Shown: piece after piece, positions 14,762 to 23,198 of the stretch
Numbering within the stretch: position 1 is the first letter of the stretch
How the letters are laid out: every line of letters starts with the position of its first letter
NCBI GenBank assembly: GCA_947374125.1
Contig: CANCAR010000012.1
Coordinates: 1-25,627 of the forward strand
Origin: Hyphomicrobiales bacterium
Lineage (GTDB): Bacteria; Pseudomonadota; Alphaproteobacteria; Rhizobiales; Beijerinckiaceae
Length of the DNA: 25,627 bases
Direction: 5' to 3'
The notes under the pieces: generated by a model
Database searches by the model: none
What the model was told of the DNA's origin: nothing
Seen by the model: the letters and a program-made list of their open reading frames with translations, nothing else
Position numbers and translations under genes: made by a program

Positions 14762-15952
14762 TTACCAAGTGGTTGGCCAATGGGGTTCGGGAATATTGCC
14801 CGGATAGGTAACCGACAAATCAAGTGGCGGTTTGATGACATAGTGTCTGCTAAACGGCACGAGATCGACTGGCTTGCCGGAGCGGACCATTTGCGGCCAG
14901 TCGGGATTGGCAAAGCTTGGCCGACCAATCGCTACCATGTCGCATCCGCCGCTTGTCAGGGCTTCTTCAGCAGCCAAGCCTTGATCAATGCCGCCATTGA
15001 CGATCATCGGCAGGCCGCTTGCTTCTTTGAGCGCAACGGGCATGGGGACATCAGAGGTTGAATCGCCATTGTCCTTCCAGCCGAAGCTGGCCCAATGCAG
15101 AGCGTCAACCGGTGCGCCCTTCAATGCAGCGCCAATCTCGCGCGCGGTAGCGACACCGCCAGCCCATGCGCCGCCGAAATCGTCAACGCCGTTCTGTGAC
15201 AGGCGAAGCGTGATGATCTTATCCTTACCGATGGCGGCACGGACCTTGTCGATCACGAGGCGCGCAAAACGAACGCGGTTGGCGGCCGAGCCACCAAACT
15301 CATCGGTGCGGTGATTGGTTGCCGTGTGGATGAACTGATAGAGAAGATAGCCATTGGCGCCATGAATTTCGACACCGTCAAAGCCCGCCTCAATCGCGCG
15401 TTTGGCGCCTGCTGCAAAGCCATCGGCGATTTCATGAATCTCCGCAACCGTCAGCTCGCGGCATGGACCGAACGTCACCTTTGGCCAAGCGCCCGTAATG
15501 CCACGGAGGTTTTTCTCGTCATCGCTATCGGTGTAGAGCACCCAGCCTTGGCTTTGGCCCGCGCTCGCGCTGCCCGGCTGAACGCCTTTCGGCAACACGC
15601 GCGGATCGGCCACGCGACCGCCATGCATCAACTGAACGACGGCCTTAGCACCATTGGCGTGGATCGCATCGGCAATCTTTTTCCAAGCGGCAACATGTTT
15701 GGCGTTGGCGATGCCGGGCTGGGAAAGATAGGCCTTACAGCCATGCTGGTCATCGACCTCATAGGTGCCCTCTGTAATGATCAGGCCGATGCCGCCTTTG
15801 GCGCGACGAGCGTAATAGGCTGCCATTTCATCGGTTGGCGTGCCATCGGCTTCGGCCACCTGACGGGTAAGGGGTGCCATCGCGATCCGGTTAGGGATCA
15901 CGTGACCCGCAAGGGTAAGCGGTGAAAAGAGATGCGGCAGGGCTTCGGTCAT
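14762..15952 (-). CDS. NADH:flavin oxidoreductase, Old Yellow Enzyme family
   Basis: A 396-residue FMN-dependent ene-reductase of the Old Yellow Enzyme family, of normal length. The core begins HLFSPLTLAGHVIPNRIAMAPLTR. The substrate-binding pair and proton donor appear in HGANGY (about His197, Asn200, Tyr202), followed by RTDEFGGSAANR. Late motifs include IVNGGI and VAIGRPSFANPDWP for FMN phosphate binding. Of two adjacent ATG codons I chose 15952, since GAGG then lies 5 nt upstream. The family reduces activated C=C bonds such as those of maleimides, enones and nitroolefins using NAD(P)H. It lies between the amidase and CE4 genes and may saturate the ring or side chain before hydrolysis. Confidence 0.93.
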   Translation of the reverse strand: MTEALPHLFSPLTLAGHVIPNRIAMAPLTRQVAEADGTPTDEMAAYYARRAKGGIGLIITEGTYEVDDQHGCKAYLSQPGIANAKHVAAWKKIADAIHANGAKAVVQLMHGGRVADPRVLPKGVQPGSASAGQSQGWVLYTDSDDEKNLRGITGAWPKVTFGPCRELTVAEIHEIADGFAAGAKRAIEAGFDGVEIHGANGYLLYQFIHTATNHRTDEFGGSAANRVRFARLVIDKVRAAIGKDKIITLRLSQNGVDDFGGAWAGGVATAREIGAALKGAPVDALHWASFGWKDNGDSTSDVPMPVALKEASGLPMIVNGGIDQGLAAEEALTSGGCDMVAIGRPSFANPDWPQMVRSGKPVDLVPFSRHYVIKPPLDLSVTYPGNIPEPHWPTTW

Positions 15953-15980
15953 CATGTCCTCACTTCGTGTTTCGTTTTTT

Positions 15981-17366
15981 TTAATCGTCTTCGTCGCGAA
16001 TGATTTTTTCGGCGGTCATTGCAAGGGATAGCAGCTGTTCATCGGTCCCTGGCGCGCCCGACAACAAAATCCCGGTTGGTAGGCCTAAAGCATCCGTCCC
16101 ATTCGGGAAGGTCACACCGCACCAACCCAAATAATTACCCATCATCGTGTTGCGCAGCAGTTTGAGGTTGGTGCGCGCGAACAGCTCGTCGTCGGCCTCG
16201 AGATCGGCAATCGGTGGCGCGGTGCTTGGAACGGTCGGCATTGCGACGAGGCAGCGTCCGGCCATTTCATCGGTCATTTGGGTCAAGATCCGCTGACGCG
16301 CCAGCATAGCCGCGATGTAATCGACCAAGGCCATGCTGGAGGCCGCCCGAATGCGACGGACAACGCGGTGATCGATTTGGTTGGCCTGCTCGCCTTCAAC
16401 CCGCTCTTTATGGATCGAATAGGCTTCGGCATTCACAATCGTGCCGCGGCGTGCGGAAAGTTCCAGAATTTCATCAAACGCGGGTAACGGACCCCGTTGA
16501 ATGACGGCACCCGCTGCGGCAAGTCGTGCCAGCGAGCGCTCGAAATTCTCCAGCACGGCAGCGTCGCAACCGTCGAGCACGACATTGGTCGGGACTAAAA
16601 TGCGGACGCCCTTTAAGGTGGCGCGCCGGACAATCGGCAAGAGCAATCCACACATAACAGCATCGACCAACACGGTATCTTCTACGGTGCGGGCAAAAAT
16701 ACCAATCGTGTCGAGCGTGTGCGAGAGCGGGTAAACGCCATCCATCGGATAACGGGCGGTTGAGGCTTTGTAACCGATAATGCCGTTTAACGCGGCAGGA
16801 ATGCGTACCGATCCGCCTGTATCGGTTCCAATGGCGACGGGCACCAAGCCATGAGCGACGGCGACGGCTGAACCTGACGACGAGCCGCCCGGAATCCTTG
16901 CGATATCACGCGAGTGAACATTGCGCGGCGTTCCATAATGCGGGTTGATGCCAATGCCGGAAAACGCAAATTCCGTCATGTTCGTGCGGCCGACGCAGAT
17001 CATACCGGCGGCTTTGAGACGGGTTACAACGGTCGCATCCACTTCGGCAGGCGCATCTGGCTCGAGCACTTTTGAGCCCGCTGTGGTTGGCAGGCCTTTC
17101 AGCGCGAAGAGGTCTTTCCACGCAATCGGCACGCCTTCGAGTACGCCAGCCGGGCGACCATCGCGTAACCTGCGAGATGAGGCGCGGGCTTCGGTTAAAG
17201 CGCGACCGGCGGTGATCCGTGTAAAAATAGCCTGATCGTCACACGCTGCAATCGCCGCAAGCGTGCGTTCGGCAACGTCTTCGGCAGAAACGAGGCCCGC
17301 ATTGATCAGCGCGCCTATTTCAACGGCCGAACGATGTCCGACATCGATGTGCGGCGTGTTAGACAT
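15981..17366 (-). CDS. Amidase-signature family hydrolase
   Basis: A 461-residue amidase-signature enzyme that hydrolyses an amide to acid and ammonia or amine. The Ser-cisSer-Lys triad is visible: Lys84 in IAWKDLFALKG, the cis-Ser at 152 in GGSSSGS, and the nucleophile Ser176 in GTDTGGSVRIPAAL. The length fits stand-alone amidases and is too short for two-domain allophanate hydrolase (AtzF-like, about 600 residues). GatA is unlikely since no gatB or gatC is near. It follows the second ABC ATPase gene by 33 bp and precedes the OYE gene. The substrate is not readable from the sequence; a half-amide produced by imide opening would suit the context. Confidence 0.93.
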   Translation of the reverse strand: MSNTPHIDVGHRSAVEIGALINAGLVSAEDVAERTLAAIAACDDQAIFTRITAGRALTEARASSRRLRDGRPAGVLEGVPIAWKDLFALKGLPTTAGSKVLEPDAPAEVDATVVTRLKAAGMICVGRTNMTEFAFSGIGINPHYGTPRNVHSRDIARIPGGSSSGSAVAVAHGLVPVAIGTDTGGSVRIPAALNGIIGYKASTARYPMDGVYPLSHTLDTIGIFARTVEDTVLVDAVMCGLLLPIVRRATLKGVRILVPTNVVLDGCDAAVLENFERSLARLAAAGAVIQRGPLPAFDEILELSARRGTIVNAEAYSIHKERVEGEQANQIDHRVVRRIRAASSMALVDYIAAMLARQRILTQMTDEMAGRCLVAMPTVPSTAPPIADLEADDELFARTNLKLLRNTMMGNYLGWCGVTFPNGTDALGLPTGILLSGAPGTDEQLLSLAMTAEKIIRDEDD

Positions 17367-17399
17367 GGGTTACTGGTACCTTATCAATTACTTTTTACG

Positions 17400-18506
17400 T
17401 TACGCGCCGATCACGGTCGCGTTGTCCGGTTGCCATGAAATCAGGACATCCGAACGCGGCTTGAGATCATCGCGCCGATATTTTTCAACATGGCCTTCAA
17501 GCAAGACCGACGATCCACCGTCTAGCGTGATCGCCATCTGCACGAGGTGACCGATGACATCAGCCCGCTCCATCACGCCGGATAGAACATTGCCGCTATA
17601 GTCCGCCGCAATTTTTTCGCGCGAAACGCTGCTGGATGGGTGGATTTCAAGCGATTCAGACGGGATGACAATCTTTGCCGCCCGCCCCGCAGCCGGGCTC
17701 TTGTTCGGCGTGCCGGTGAAGCGACCGAAAGCCGTTTCAACATGCACCCGATCGGCCGTTTCATCCAAAACGGTGCCATCGAAAATCGTATTGCGGCCAA
17801 TAAATTGCGCAACAAACGCCGTGTTTGGCCGGGTGTAGAGCTCGGCGGGTGCCGAGATTTGTTCAATCCGGCCCTGATTCATCACCACAATACGGTCCGA
17901 CAGCGTCAATGCTTCAGACTGCGCATGGGTCACGAAAACGAAGGTAATGCCGAGATTGCGCTGGAGCAATTTTAATTCCGCTTGGATCGCCTTGCGGAGA
18001 TTGGCGTCGAGCGCACCGAGCGGCTCGTCCAGCAGTAAAATATCCGGCTCAACCACAAGACCGCGGGCCAAAGCTATGCGTTGCCGCTGCCCGCCGGAAA
18101 GCTTGTGGGTAAGGGAATCAGCAATATCCGAAAGACCGAGCTTATCGAGAATACGGTCGACTTTATTGTCGCGCTCGGCGCGCGGCATGCGCTTAACGTC
18201 AAGACCGTAGCCGACATTTTGGCGCACGTTCATGTGCGGGAAGAGCGCGTAATTCTGAAAGATCATAGAAGATGGGCGTTGCTCAGGCGGCATGTCATTG
18301 ATGCGGCGGCCCCGGACAAGAATATCACCACTGGTAATCTCCTCAAACCCGGCAATCATCCGAAGGGTAGTCGTCTTGCCACAGCCAGATGGTCCAAGAA
18401 ATGCGATGAATTCGCCCTTCTTAACATCCAGATTAAAGTCGATGACGGCAGGCGTGCCATTGTCATAGACCTTGCCGACATTGATCAATTGCAGGTCATG
18501 GTCCAC
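17400..18506 (-). CDS. ABC transporter ATPase, PotA/MalK type, complete (second ATPase of the operon)
   Basis: A 368-residue import ATPase with C-terminal TOBE-type regulatory domain. All nucleotide-site motifs are intact: Walker A GPSGCGKT (38-45), Q-loop IFQNYALFP, signature LSGGQ (136-140), Walker B LLLDEP (157-162) and switch histidine His194 in VTHAQSEAL. The segment AFVAQFIGRNTIFDG is typical of PotA-like proteins. It starts at GTG 18506 with GGAG about 9 nt upstream. It lies 94 bp after the solute-binding protein gene, behind a strong hairpin. It is the second ATPase of an operon with only one permease pair, so it may pair with the first ATPase or serve another importer, such as the one at 1-2865. 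Confidence 0.93.
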   Translation of the reverse strand: MDHDLQLINVGKVYDNGTPAVIDFNLDVKKGEFIAFLGPSGCGKTTTLRMIAGFEEITSGDILVRGRRINDMPPEQRPSSMIFQNYALFPHMNVRQNVGYGLDVKRMPRAERDNKVDRILDKLGLSDIADSLTHKLSGGQRQRIALARGLVVEPDILLLDEPLGALDANLRKAIQAELKLLQRNLGITFVFVTHAQSEALTLSDRIVVMNQGRIEQISAPAELYTRPNTAFVAQFIGRNTIFDGTVLDETADRVHVETAFGRFTGTPNKSPAAGRAAKIVIPSESLEIHPSSSVSREKIAADYSGNVLSGVMERADVIGHLVQMAITLDGGSSVLLEGHVEKYRRDDLKPRSDVLISWQPDNATVIGA

Positions 18507-18551
18507 GGTCTGCGGCTCCGAAGTCTTCAGGAAGGATGGTATGTGAGGGTG

Positions 18552-18581
18552 TCGGGATGGCAGCCAAAACTGCCACCCCGA
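18552..18581 (-). promoter_or_regulatory. Strong hairpin directly after the solute-binding protein gene
   Basis: On the minus strand TCGGGGTGGCAG pairs with CTGCCATCCCGA over 12 pairs (one G-U) around a six-base loop. No T-tract follows. It lies 19 bp beyond the stop codon. Such hairpins commonly protect the 3' end of binding-protein mRNA so that this subunit is made in excess over the downstream ATPase. Confidence 0.6.
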
Positions 18582-18600
18582 TGGATCATTCTGAAACGCG

Positions 18601-19836
18601 TTATGCGCTCAGGAATTCGTCCCACTTCTGCATGAGGAAGTCGTACTCATCTGGCCACTGGTGCCAGTAAGCGACGCTTGCCGCACGGGTTTCAAGCGAG
18701 CCGCCATCACGAAGATCGCCTTCCTTGATGCCGCCTTCCGCCTTACCCTTCCAAGGCTTGCCTTCGTACCAGAAGGCATACTTGTCAGCAGGCATGACGT
18801 TCTTGATGTTCGTGGTTGGCGAATAGTAGCCCTGCTCCGAAACCGTGATGCCGGGAGGTCCCGACAGCCAGTAATCGGCGTAGGCGTACACGGCTTCCTT
18901 GTTCTTGGAACCGGTGATCAACGATGGTCCGATCGACCAAGCGCGATAGCCTTCCTTTGGAATCGCGTATTTCGCTGGCTTGCCCTGTGCCTTAACGGCC
19001 ATGACAGCTGGCTGCCAAGCATCGCAAACCACCATTTCGCCCGAAGCCATCAGGTTGACGAGTTCGCCGAAATCACCCCAAAGGGCGCGGAACTGGCCTT
19101 CCTTCTTCTTCGAGATGAGGAACTTCATGGCTTCCTCGATCTCTTTCTTGTTCGGGTTACCTGGGTTGGCAACCTTCGAAAGGCCGAGCGTGTTCATGGC
19201 CATGACAGCCTGACCGAGCGCAATCAACGGATCGGTGTTAAGGCCAGACTTGCCCTTCCACTTCTTGTCGAAAATGGCGGTCCAGGTATTGGCTTCTTCG
19301 TCCGACAGAACCGATGGGTTGTAACCAATCGAGTCATAGTTATAGACGGCAGGAACCATCCAGAGGCCGGTCTGCTTGTCATCAGACCAAATTTGGCCGG
19401 TGATCTGCGCACGCTTCTCGAGCTTTGCATTTGGCTTCGTGAAGGTGTCGCGGATATTGGCCCAGTTCTTGAGCGCCGAGGTTGGAATGGGCTCGACATT
19501 CTTGGTCTGCGTGACAGCAGGAAGACGCTCGCCAATCGTTTCCCAGCAATCATAGTCCTTCGATCCGGAAAGGATCTTGGTCTGTGCGTCCGGGAAGGTC
19601 GCAGCGGTACCTGACGTGGAGCCGACGCCCGACGCCTTTTTGTAATCGGCCAGGATACGTTCCTGGACGGTGACGGAGAGACCGATCGTGCGCAGCTCCT
19701 GCTTTGCGAGATCGGCGGCAGCTGCATAAGCAGCGCGGGACGAGAGGAATGGCGTTCCTGCACCCATCGCGAGCGCAATGGCGCCCGTGGTTGATTTTAG
19801 CAGGCTACGCCGAGACAGTTCGAGTTTATCGACCAT
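18601..19836 (-). CDS. ABC transporter solute-binding protein, PotD/spermidine-putrescine-like family
   Basis: A 411-residue periplasmic binding protein. The N-terminus has a classical twin-arginine signal, LSRRSLLKS, then a hydrophobic run and a likely cleavage after the AYA at about residue 38. The mature part shows features of family-1/PotD proteins: VYNYDSIGYNPSVLSDEE, GDFGELVNLMASGEMVVCDA and a tail DEYDFLMQKWDEFLSA. It is preceded by a perfect ribosome site. It belongs with the two PotB/PotC-type permeases, from which it is separated by two dehydrogenase genes, and with the ATPases at both ends of the operon. The ligand is unknown; polyamines are only one option, and relatives bind many amines, amides and organic acids. 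Confidence 0.92.
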   Translation of the reverse strand: MVDKLELSRRSLLKSTTGAIALAMGAGTPFLSSRAAYAAAADLAKQELRTIGLSVTVQERILADYKKASGVGSTSGTAATFPDAQTKILSGSKDYDCWETIGERLPAVTQTKNVEPIPTSALKNWANIRDTFTKPNAKLEKRAQITGQIWSDDKQTGLWMVPAVYNYDSIGYNPSVLSDEEANTWTAIFDKKWKGKSGLNTDPLIALGQAVMAMNTLGLSKVANPGNPNKKEIEEAMKFLISKKKEGQFRALWGDFGELVNLMASGEMVVCDAWQPAVMAVKAQGKPAKYAIPKEGYRAWSIGPSLITGSKNKEAVYAYADYWLSGPPGITVSEQGYYSPTTNIKNVMPADKYAFWYEGKPWKGKAEGGIKEGDLRDGGSLETRAASVAYWHQWPDEYDFLMQKWDEFLSA

Positions 19837-19842
19837 GAGTGG

Positions 19843-19850
19843 TCACCTCC
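19843..19850 (-). promoter_or_regulatory. Perfect Shine-Dalgarno site of the solute-binding protein gene
   Basis: The minus strand reads GGAGGTGA, 6 nt before the ATG at 19836, matching the anti-SD end of 16S rRNA in full. It predicts strong translation of this subunit relative to its neighbours. Confidence 0.7.
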
Positions 19851-19897
19851 GTTGTTGTTGTCTACACTACCAAATCGATCGATGAAAAAATCTGGTC

Positions 19898-20668
19898 TTA
19901 ATACCTCCCAACCAGAAGCCCGCCATCGACCACCACCGTCTGGCCCGTCATGTAACGAGCTGCCGAGGATGCCAGAAACAGAACGACGTCAGCGATCTCA
20001 TCAGGTTCGCCGATCCGTCCCATTGGAATAAATTCACCCGCTTTTTCAGCGCCTGCCGGGCCGAGCGAATGCTTCTCGGAGAGAAGCTGCGCGGTCCTGA
20101 TGTAGCCGGGCGCGATGCCATTCACCCGAATGCCTGATTTGGCCAGTTCAACTGCCAAGCCGCGGATCAGACCAACTACGCCCGCCTTAGCAGAAGAATA
20201 GTGCACATGCTCGTCCCAACCATACGCAATACCCATGATGGACGAGATGCAGACAATCGCTCCGGTGCCGCGCGCCTTCATAGCAGGCAAAGCGGGGCGG
20301 ATCACACGGATCATGCCCTTCAGATCGATATCGAAGGTCTCATCCCATTTCTCATCCGTCAGCTCCGGCAAGGGAACCTTATGAGCAATACCCGCATTGG
20401 CGACAATGCAATCAATCGCGCCGAAGCGCTCGGTGAGAGACGCCACCAACGCGTCGGATTCAGGCGTCGAGCGGACATTGAGCAGATGGAATTCGGCCGA
20501 GCCACCAGCGGTTTCAATCTCGCCAACAACTGCTTTGCCTTCGCGTTCCAACACATCGGTTACCACGACATGGTAGCCCGCTTTGCCAAAGGCATGACCG
20601 GTTGAACGGCCAATCCCAATACCGCCGCCAGTGATCAAAACGATCGGTTTGCTGGTCGTAGCGCTCAT
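19898..20668 (-). CDS. Short-chain dehydrogenase/reductase (SDR), first of a pair in coordinate order
   Basis: A 256-residue classical SDR. It has the nucleotide loop TGGGIGIG (13-20), NAG (91-93), a catalytic serine around 142-143 and the YSSAK pair Tyr157/Lys161, and the late RVNGIAPG motif. The acidic residue at the end of the second strand (VVTDVLE) favours NAD(H). The start ATG overlaps the stop of the other SDR gene (ATGA), so the two are coupled. It would oxidise or reduce a hydroxyl or carbonyl of the imported compound or its breakdown product. The substrate is unknown. Confidence 0.92.
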   Translation of the reverse strand: MSATTSKPIVLITGGGIGIGRSTGHAFGKAGYHVVVTDVLEREGKAVVGEIETAGGSAEFHLLNVRSTPESDALVASLTERFGAIDCIVANAGIAHKVPLPELTDEKWDETFDIDLKGMIRVIRPALPAMKARGTGAIVCISSIMGIAYGWDEHVHYSSAKAGVVGLIRGLAVELAKSGIRVNGIAPGYIRTAQLLSEKHSLGPAGAEKAGEFIPMGRIGEPDEIADVVLFLASSAARYMTGQTVVVDGGLLVGRY

Positions 20669-21402
20669 AGCATCACATCTCCAGAATTCGGGCCAAGCGT
20701 TTGGCCGACAAACAGCGAAGCCTGATCGGAGGCCAGAAACGAAACGGTCGCCGCTACTTCATCCGGCTCGCCGAAGCGTCCGAGGGGTAGTTGGGCTGTT
20801 TTGGCTTTCCGCCAGTCTTCGGAGAGCGCCATCACAAGCGGCGTATTGATCGGGCCCGGTGCGACCGCATTCACCCGCACGCCATCGGCGCTGACTTCGC
20901 GGGCCAAGGATTTTGTAAGGCCGATGATCGCGGATTTCGCCGCGCTATAATGGGTGAGTTCAATCCCGCCAATCTGGCCAAGCTGCGACGCCACGTTAAT
21001 GATCACACCCTTTTTGGCTTTCAGCATGGGAGCCAAAACCGCCTTCGTGCACAGAAACGTGCCGCGGACGTGGACGGCAAACATCCGATCGAAGTCGGCG
21101 GGCTCCAAATCAATGAAGCGTGCCTGATGGACGTGGCCTGCATTGTTAACAAGCACCGTGCAATCGCCGAAGGCCAAATTCGTTGCTGCGACAATGGCCG
21201 CAACGTCCTTTTCAACCGAGACATCGCCCGCGATTGAAGTTGCTTTACCGCCTTCAGCCTTAATTTCGTCTGCAACGGCAGCAGCGCGTTCGGCATGGAC
21301 ATCATTGACCATCACCGACAGCCCATCTTTAGCCAGACGATGCGCAATGGCTCGGCCAATGCCCGAACCGGCGCCCGTAACAATCGCAACTCCGCCCGAC
21401 AT
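20665..21402 (-). CDS. Short-chain dehydrogenase/reductase (SDR), FabG-like
   Basis: A 245-residue classical SDR with TGAGSGIG (9-16), NNAG (86-89), Ser139, Tyr152 and Lys156 (HYSAAKSA), and RVNAVAPGPINTPL. The acidic residue in VMVNDVHAE again favours NAD(H). FabG-like annotation would be automatic, but no fatty-acid synthesis genes are near. The start shares one base with the stop of the upstream permease gene (TAATG), and the end overlaps the next SDR by 4 bp. The two SDRs are different proteins and not a recent tandem copy, judging from their divergent sequences. Confidence 0.92.
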   Translation of the reverse strand: MSGGVAIVTGAGSGIGRAIAHRLAKDGLSVMVNDVHAERAAAVADEIKAEGGKATSIAGDVSVEKDVAAIVAATNLAFGDCTVLVNNAGHVHQARFIDLEPADFDRMFAVHVRGTFLCTKAVLAPMLKAKKGVIINVASQLGQIGGIELTHYSAAKSAIIGLTKSLAREVSADGVRVNAVAPGPINTPLVMALSEDWRKAKTAQLPLGRFGEPDEVAATVSFLASDQASLFVGQTLGPNSGDVML

Positions 21403-22247
21403 TATGCATCCTCCTGAATGGCAAGACGCTTAGCGCGGCGCAAGGAGACCGTCATCAAAATCGCGTAGACTGCCAAGAGGGCAAAGGAGAACAGCGTTGT
21501 CAGCACGCCGAAGGCGAAAATATTGGGATGAATTTCAATCGAAAACGTGCCGTAAATCGCCAATGGCAGGGTTAAATCACGACCGGACGCGAACAGGGTG
21601 CGTGAGAATTCATCGTAAGACAGCGTGAAAGCAAACAGCATCGCCGATAGCACGCCCGGGAAAATCAGTGGGAAGGTCACTTTCCGAAACGTCTTGATCG
21701 GCGAAACGCCAAGCGACCACGACGCTTCTTCAACCGAGGGATCAAAGCGGTTGAAGATCGCCAACATCACCAAAAAGGCAAACGGGAAGGTGTAGACCAC
21801 GTGAAGCACAAAGGCGGTGCTCCACCATGTCCGGTCTATGCCGATGCTATTAGCAACCAAAGCAAGGCCGAGGCCGACCAGAACACCCGGCACCATCATG
21901 CCCAACACGATCAGATAGAAGACGACATCGGAACCTTTGAATTTGGTTCTAAACGCTTGGGCGGACATAACGCCAAGCACCGTCGACACGATCATGGTCA
22001 TGAAGGCCAAGCTCAGCGAGCGGGCAAGGCCTTCATAGATCGGCAGCGGCGCGATGCGCGAAGGCGGCGTAAGCCCGAACACGTGCTGATACCAATAGGT
22101 CGACCATTCGATGATCGGGAATTGCGGGCCACCATTGGGACCGATTTGGAAGGACAATATACCAAGCACGACAAATGGGCCGTACAAGAACAGAAGGAAC
22201 AGCGCCGTATAAACGCCTAGAACCGGCTTGATGATGGTGGTTTGCAT
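21402..22247 (-). CDS. ABC transporter permease, PotC-like
   Basis: A 281-residue inner-membrane permease with about six hydrophobic segments and the ATPase-docking loop EEASWSLGVSPIKTFRKV near residue 178. The N-terminal KPVLGVYTALFLLFLYGPFVVLGILSF pattern is PotC-like (positions about 7-33, quoted by key features: Tyr-Gly-Pro after a long hydrophobic run). It follows the PotB-like gene by 4 bp and overlaps the next SDR gene by one base. It forms the membrane channel with the PotB-like subunit. Confidence 0.92.
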   Translation of the reverse strand: MQTTIIKPVLGVYTALFLLFLYGPFVVLGILSFQIGPNGGPQFPIIEWSTYWYQHVFGLTPPSRIAPLPIYEGLARSLSLAFMTMIVSTVLGVMSAQAFRTKFKGSDVVFYLIVLGMMVPGVLVGLGLALVANSIGIDRTWWSTAFVLHVVYTFPFAFLVMLAIFNRFDPSVEEASWSLGVSPIKTFRKVTFPLIFPGVLSAMLFAFTLSYDEFSRTLFASGRDLTLPLAIYGTFSIEIHPNIFAFGVLTTLFSFALLAVYAILMTVSLRRAKRLAIQEDA

Positions 22248-22251
22248 CGGT

Positions 22252-23157
22252 TCAGAGCTCCCGCTTCAGATCGACAATGCGCAGAAAGCCGGCCACCACC
22301 AGCCCCATGAGGATTGTAAGGATGACACCGACCACCGCGGCAAACGCCCATTTCAGCGAGCCGACTTGGGTGACGATGATATTGCCCAGCATATTGACCT
22401 TGCGGCCCGACAACGCGGCAGCGGTCGCAAATTCACCCAGTACCATGACCGACACAAAGATGCCGCCAACGATCACGCCCGGCATGGACAGTGGCAGAAT
22501 GATTGTACGGAAGATCCGCCAGAAGGAAGCGCCAAGATCGCGCGCGGCTTCGATCACGTTCGGATCGATCCGACCCAGCATAAAAGCAATAGGGCCGACC
22601 ATGAACACGCAATAGATCTGCGTCATGCCGATGATCACCGACAATTCGGTAAAGAGCAGCGCCTCAATCGGTTCGCGCGTGATGTGGAAGGCCTGCAAGA
22701 TGATGTTGATCGCGCCTTCTTTGCCAAGCATCGGCCGCCAAGCCAAAACGCGGATGAGGAACGAAGTCCAAAACGGAATAACGCACAATACCAACAAGGC
22801 CGTCGCCAGCGTTTTGTTTTTGACAAATAAACCGACGAAGAGTGCGGTGGGATAGCCCACGACAAAGGTCGATAAAAGGACCAATAGCCAAATCCGGATT
22901 GTGGTCCAAAGCGCGCTCAGATAGGTGTCACTGGAGAAGAATGCTACCCAGCTCTTGGTCGTTAGAATCGGCTCAATCTTAAAGGTCGTCTGCGACCAGA
23001 ACGACACGTATACCATCATACCGAGCGGCACGACGAGAAACAGGGTCATCCAGATCGCGCCAGGAGCAATCAACCAATAGGCTGCCCTCGACGGCCGAGC
23101 GACGGGGCCGGCCGGCGTCGTATCTGCTGAGTCCGGTGCGGGAGTGGCGATGGTCAT
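22252..23157 (-). CDS. ABC transporter permease, PotB-like
   Basis: A 301-residue permease with about six membrane segments and a docking loop IEAARDLGASFWRIFRTI near residue 200. A Pro/Ala-rich N-terminal stretch of about 25 residues precedes the first span (YWLIAPGAIWMTLFLVVPL), as is common in PotB/H-type permeases. It lies 41 bp after the first ATPase gene and 4 bp before the PotC-like gene. Substrate specificity cannot be told from the permease. Confidence 0.92.
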   Translation of the reverse strand: MTIATPAPDSADTTPAGPVARPSRAAYWLIAPGAIWMTLFLVVPLGMMVYVSFWSQTTFKIEPILTTKSWVAFFSSDTYLSALWTTIRIWLLVLLSTFVVGYPTALFVGLFVKNKTLATALLVLCVIPFWTSFLIRVLAWRPMLGKEGAINIILQAFHITREPIEALLFTELSVIIGMTQIYCVFMVGPIAFMLGRIDPNVIEAARDLGASFWRIFRTIILPLSMPGVIVGGIFVSVMVLGEFATAAALSGRKVNMLGNIIVTQVGSLKWAFAAVVGVILTILMGLVVAGFLRIVDLKREL

Positions 23158-23198
23158 GCTCGAGATCCGTCCGATTTAGGGTTCATAGCCAACCACCG

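Noticed and set aside
15981..17366. GatA (aspartyl/glutamyl-tRNA amidotransferase subunit A)
   Set aside because: The amidase signature is shared, but no gatB or gatC is nearby and the gene sits in a catabolic operon.
18661..19614. Open frame of 317 codons on the plus strand
   Set aside because: It is antisense to the solute-binding protein gene, with no family signature.
20665..21402. FabG of fatty-acid synthesis
   Set aside because: No acyl carrier protein or other fab gene is near; the acidic residue after the second strand points to NAD(H) rather than NADPH.
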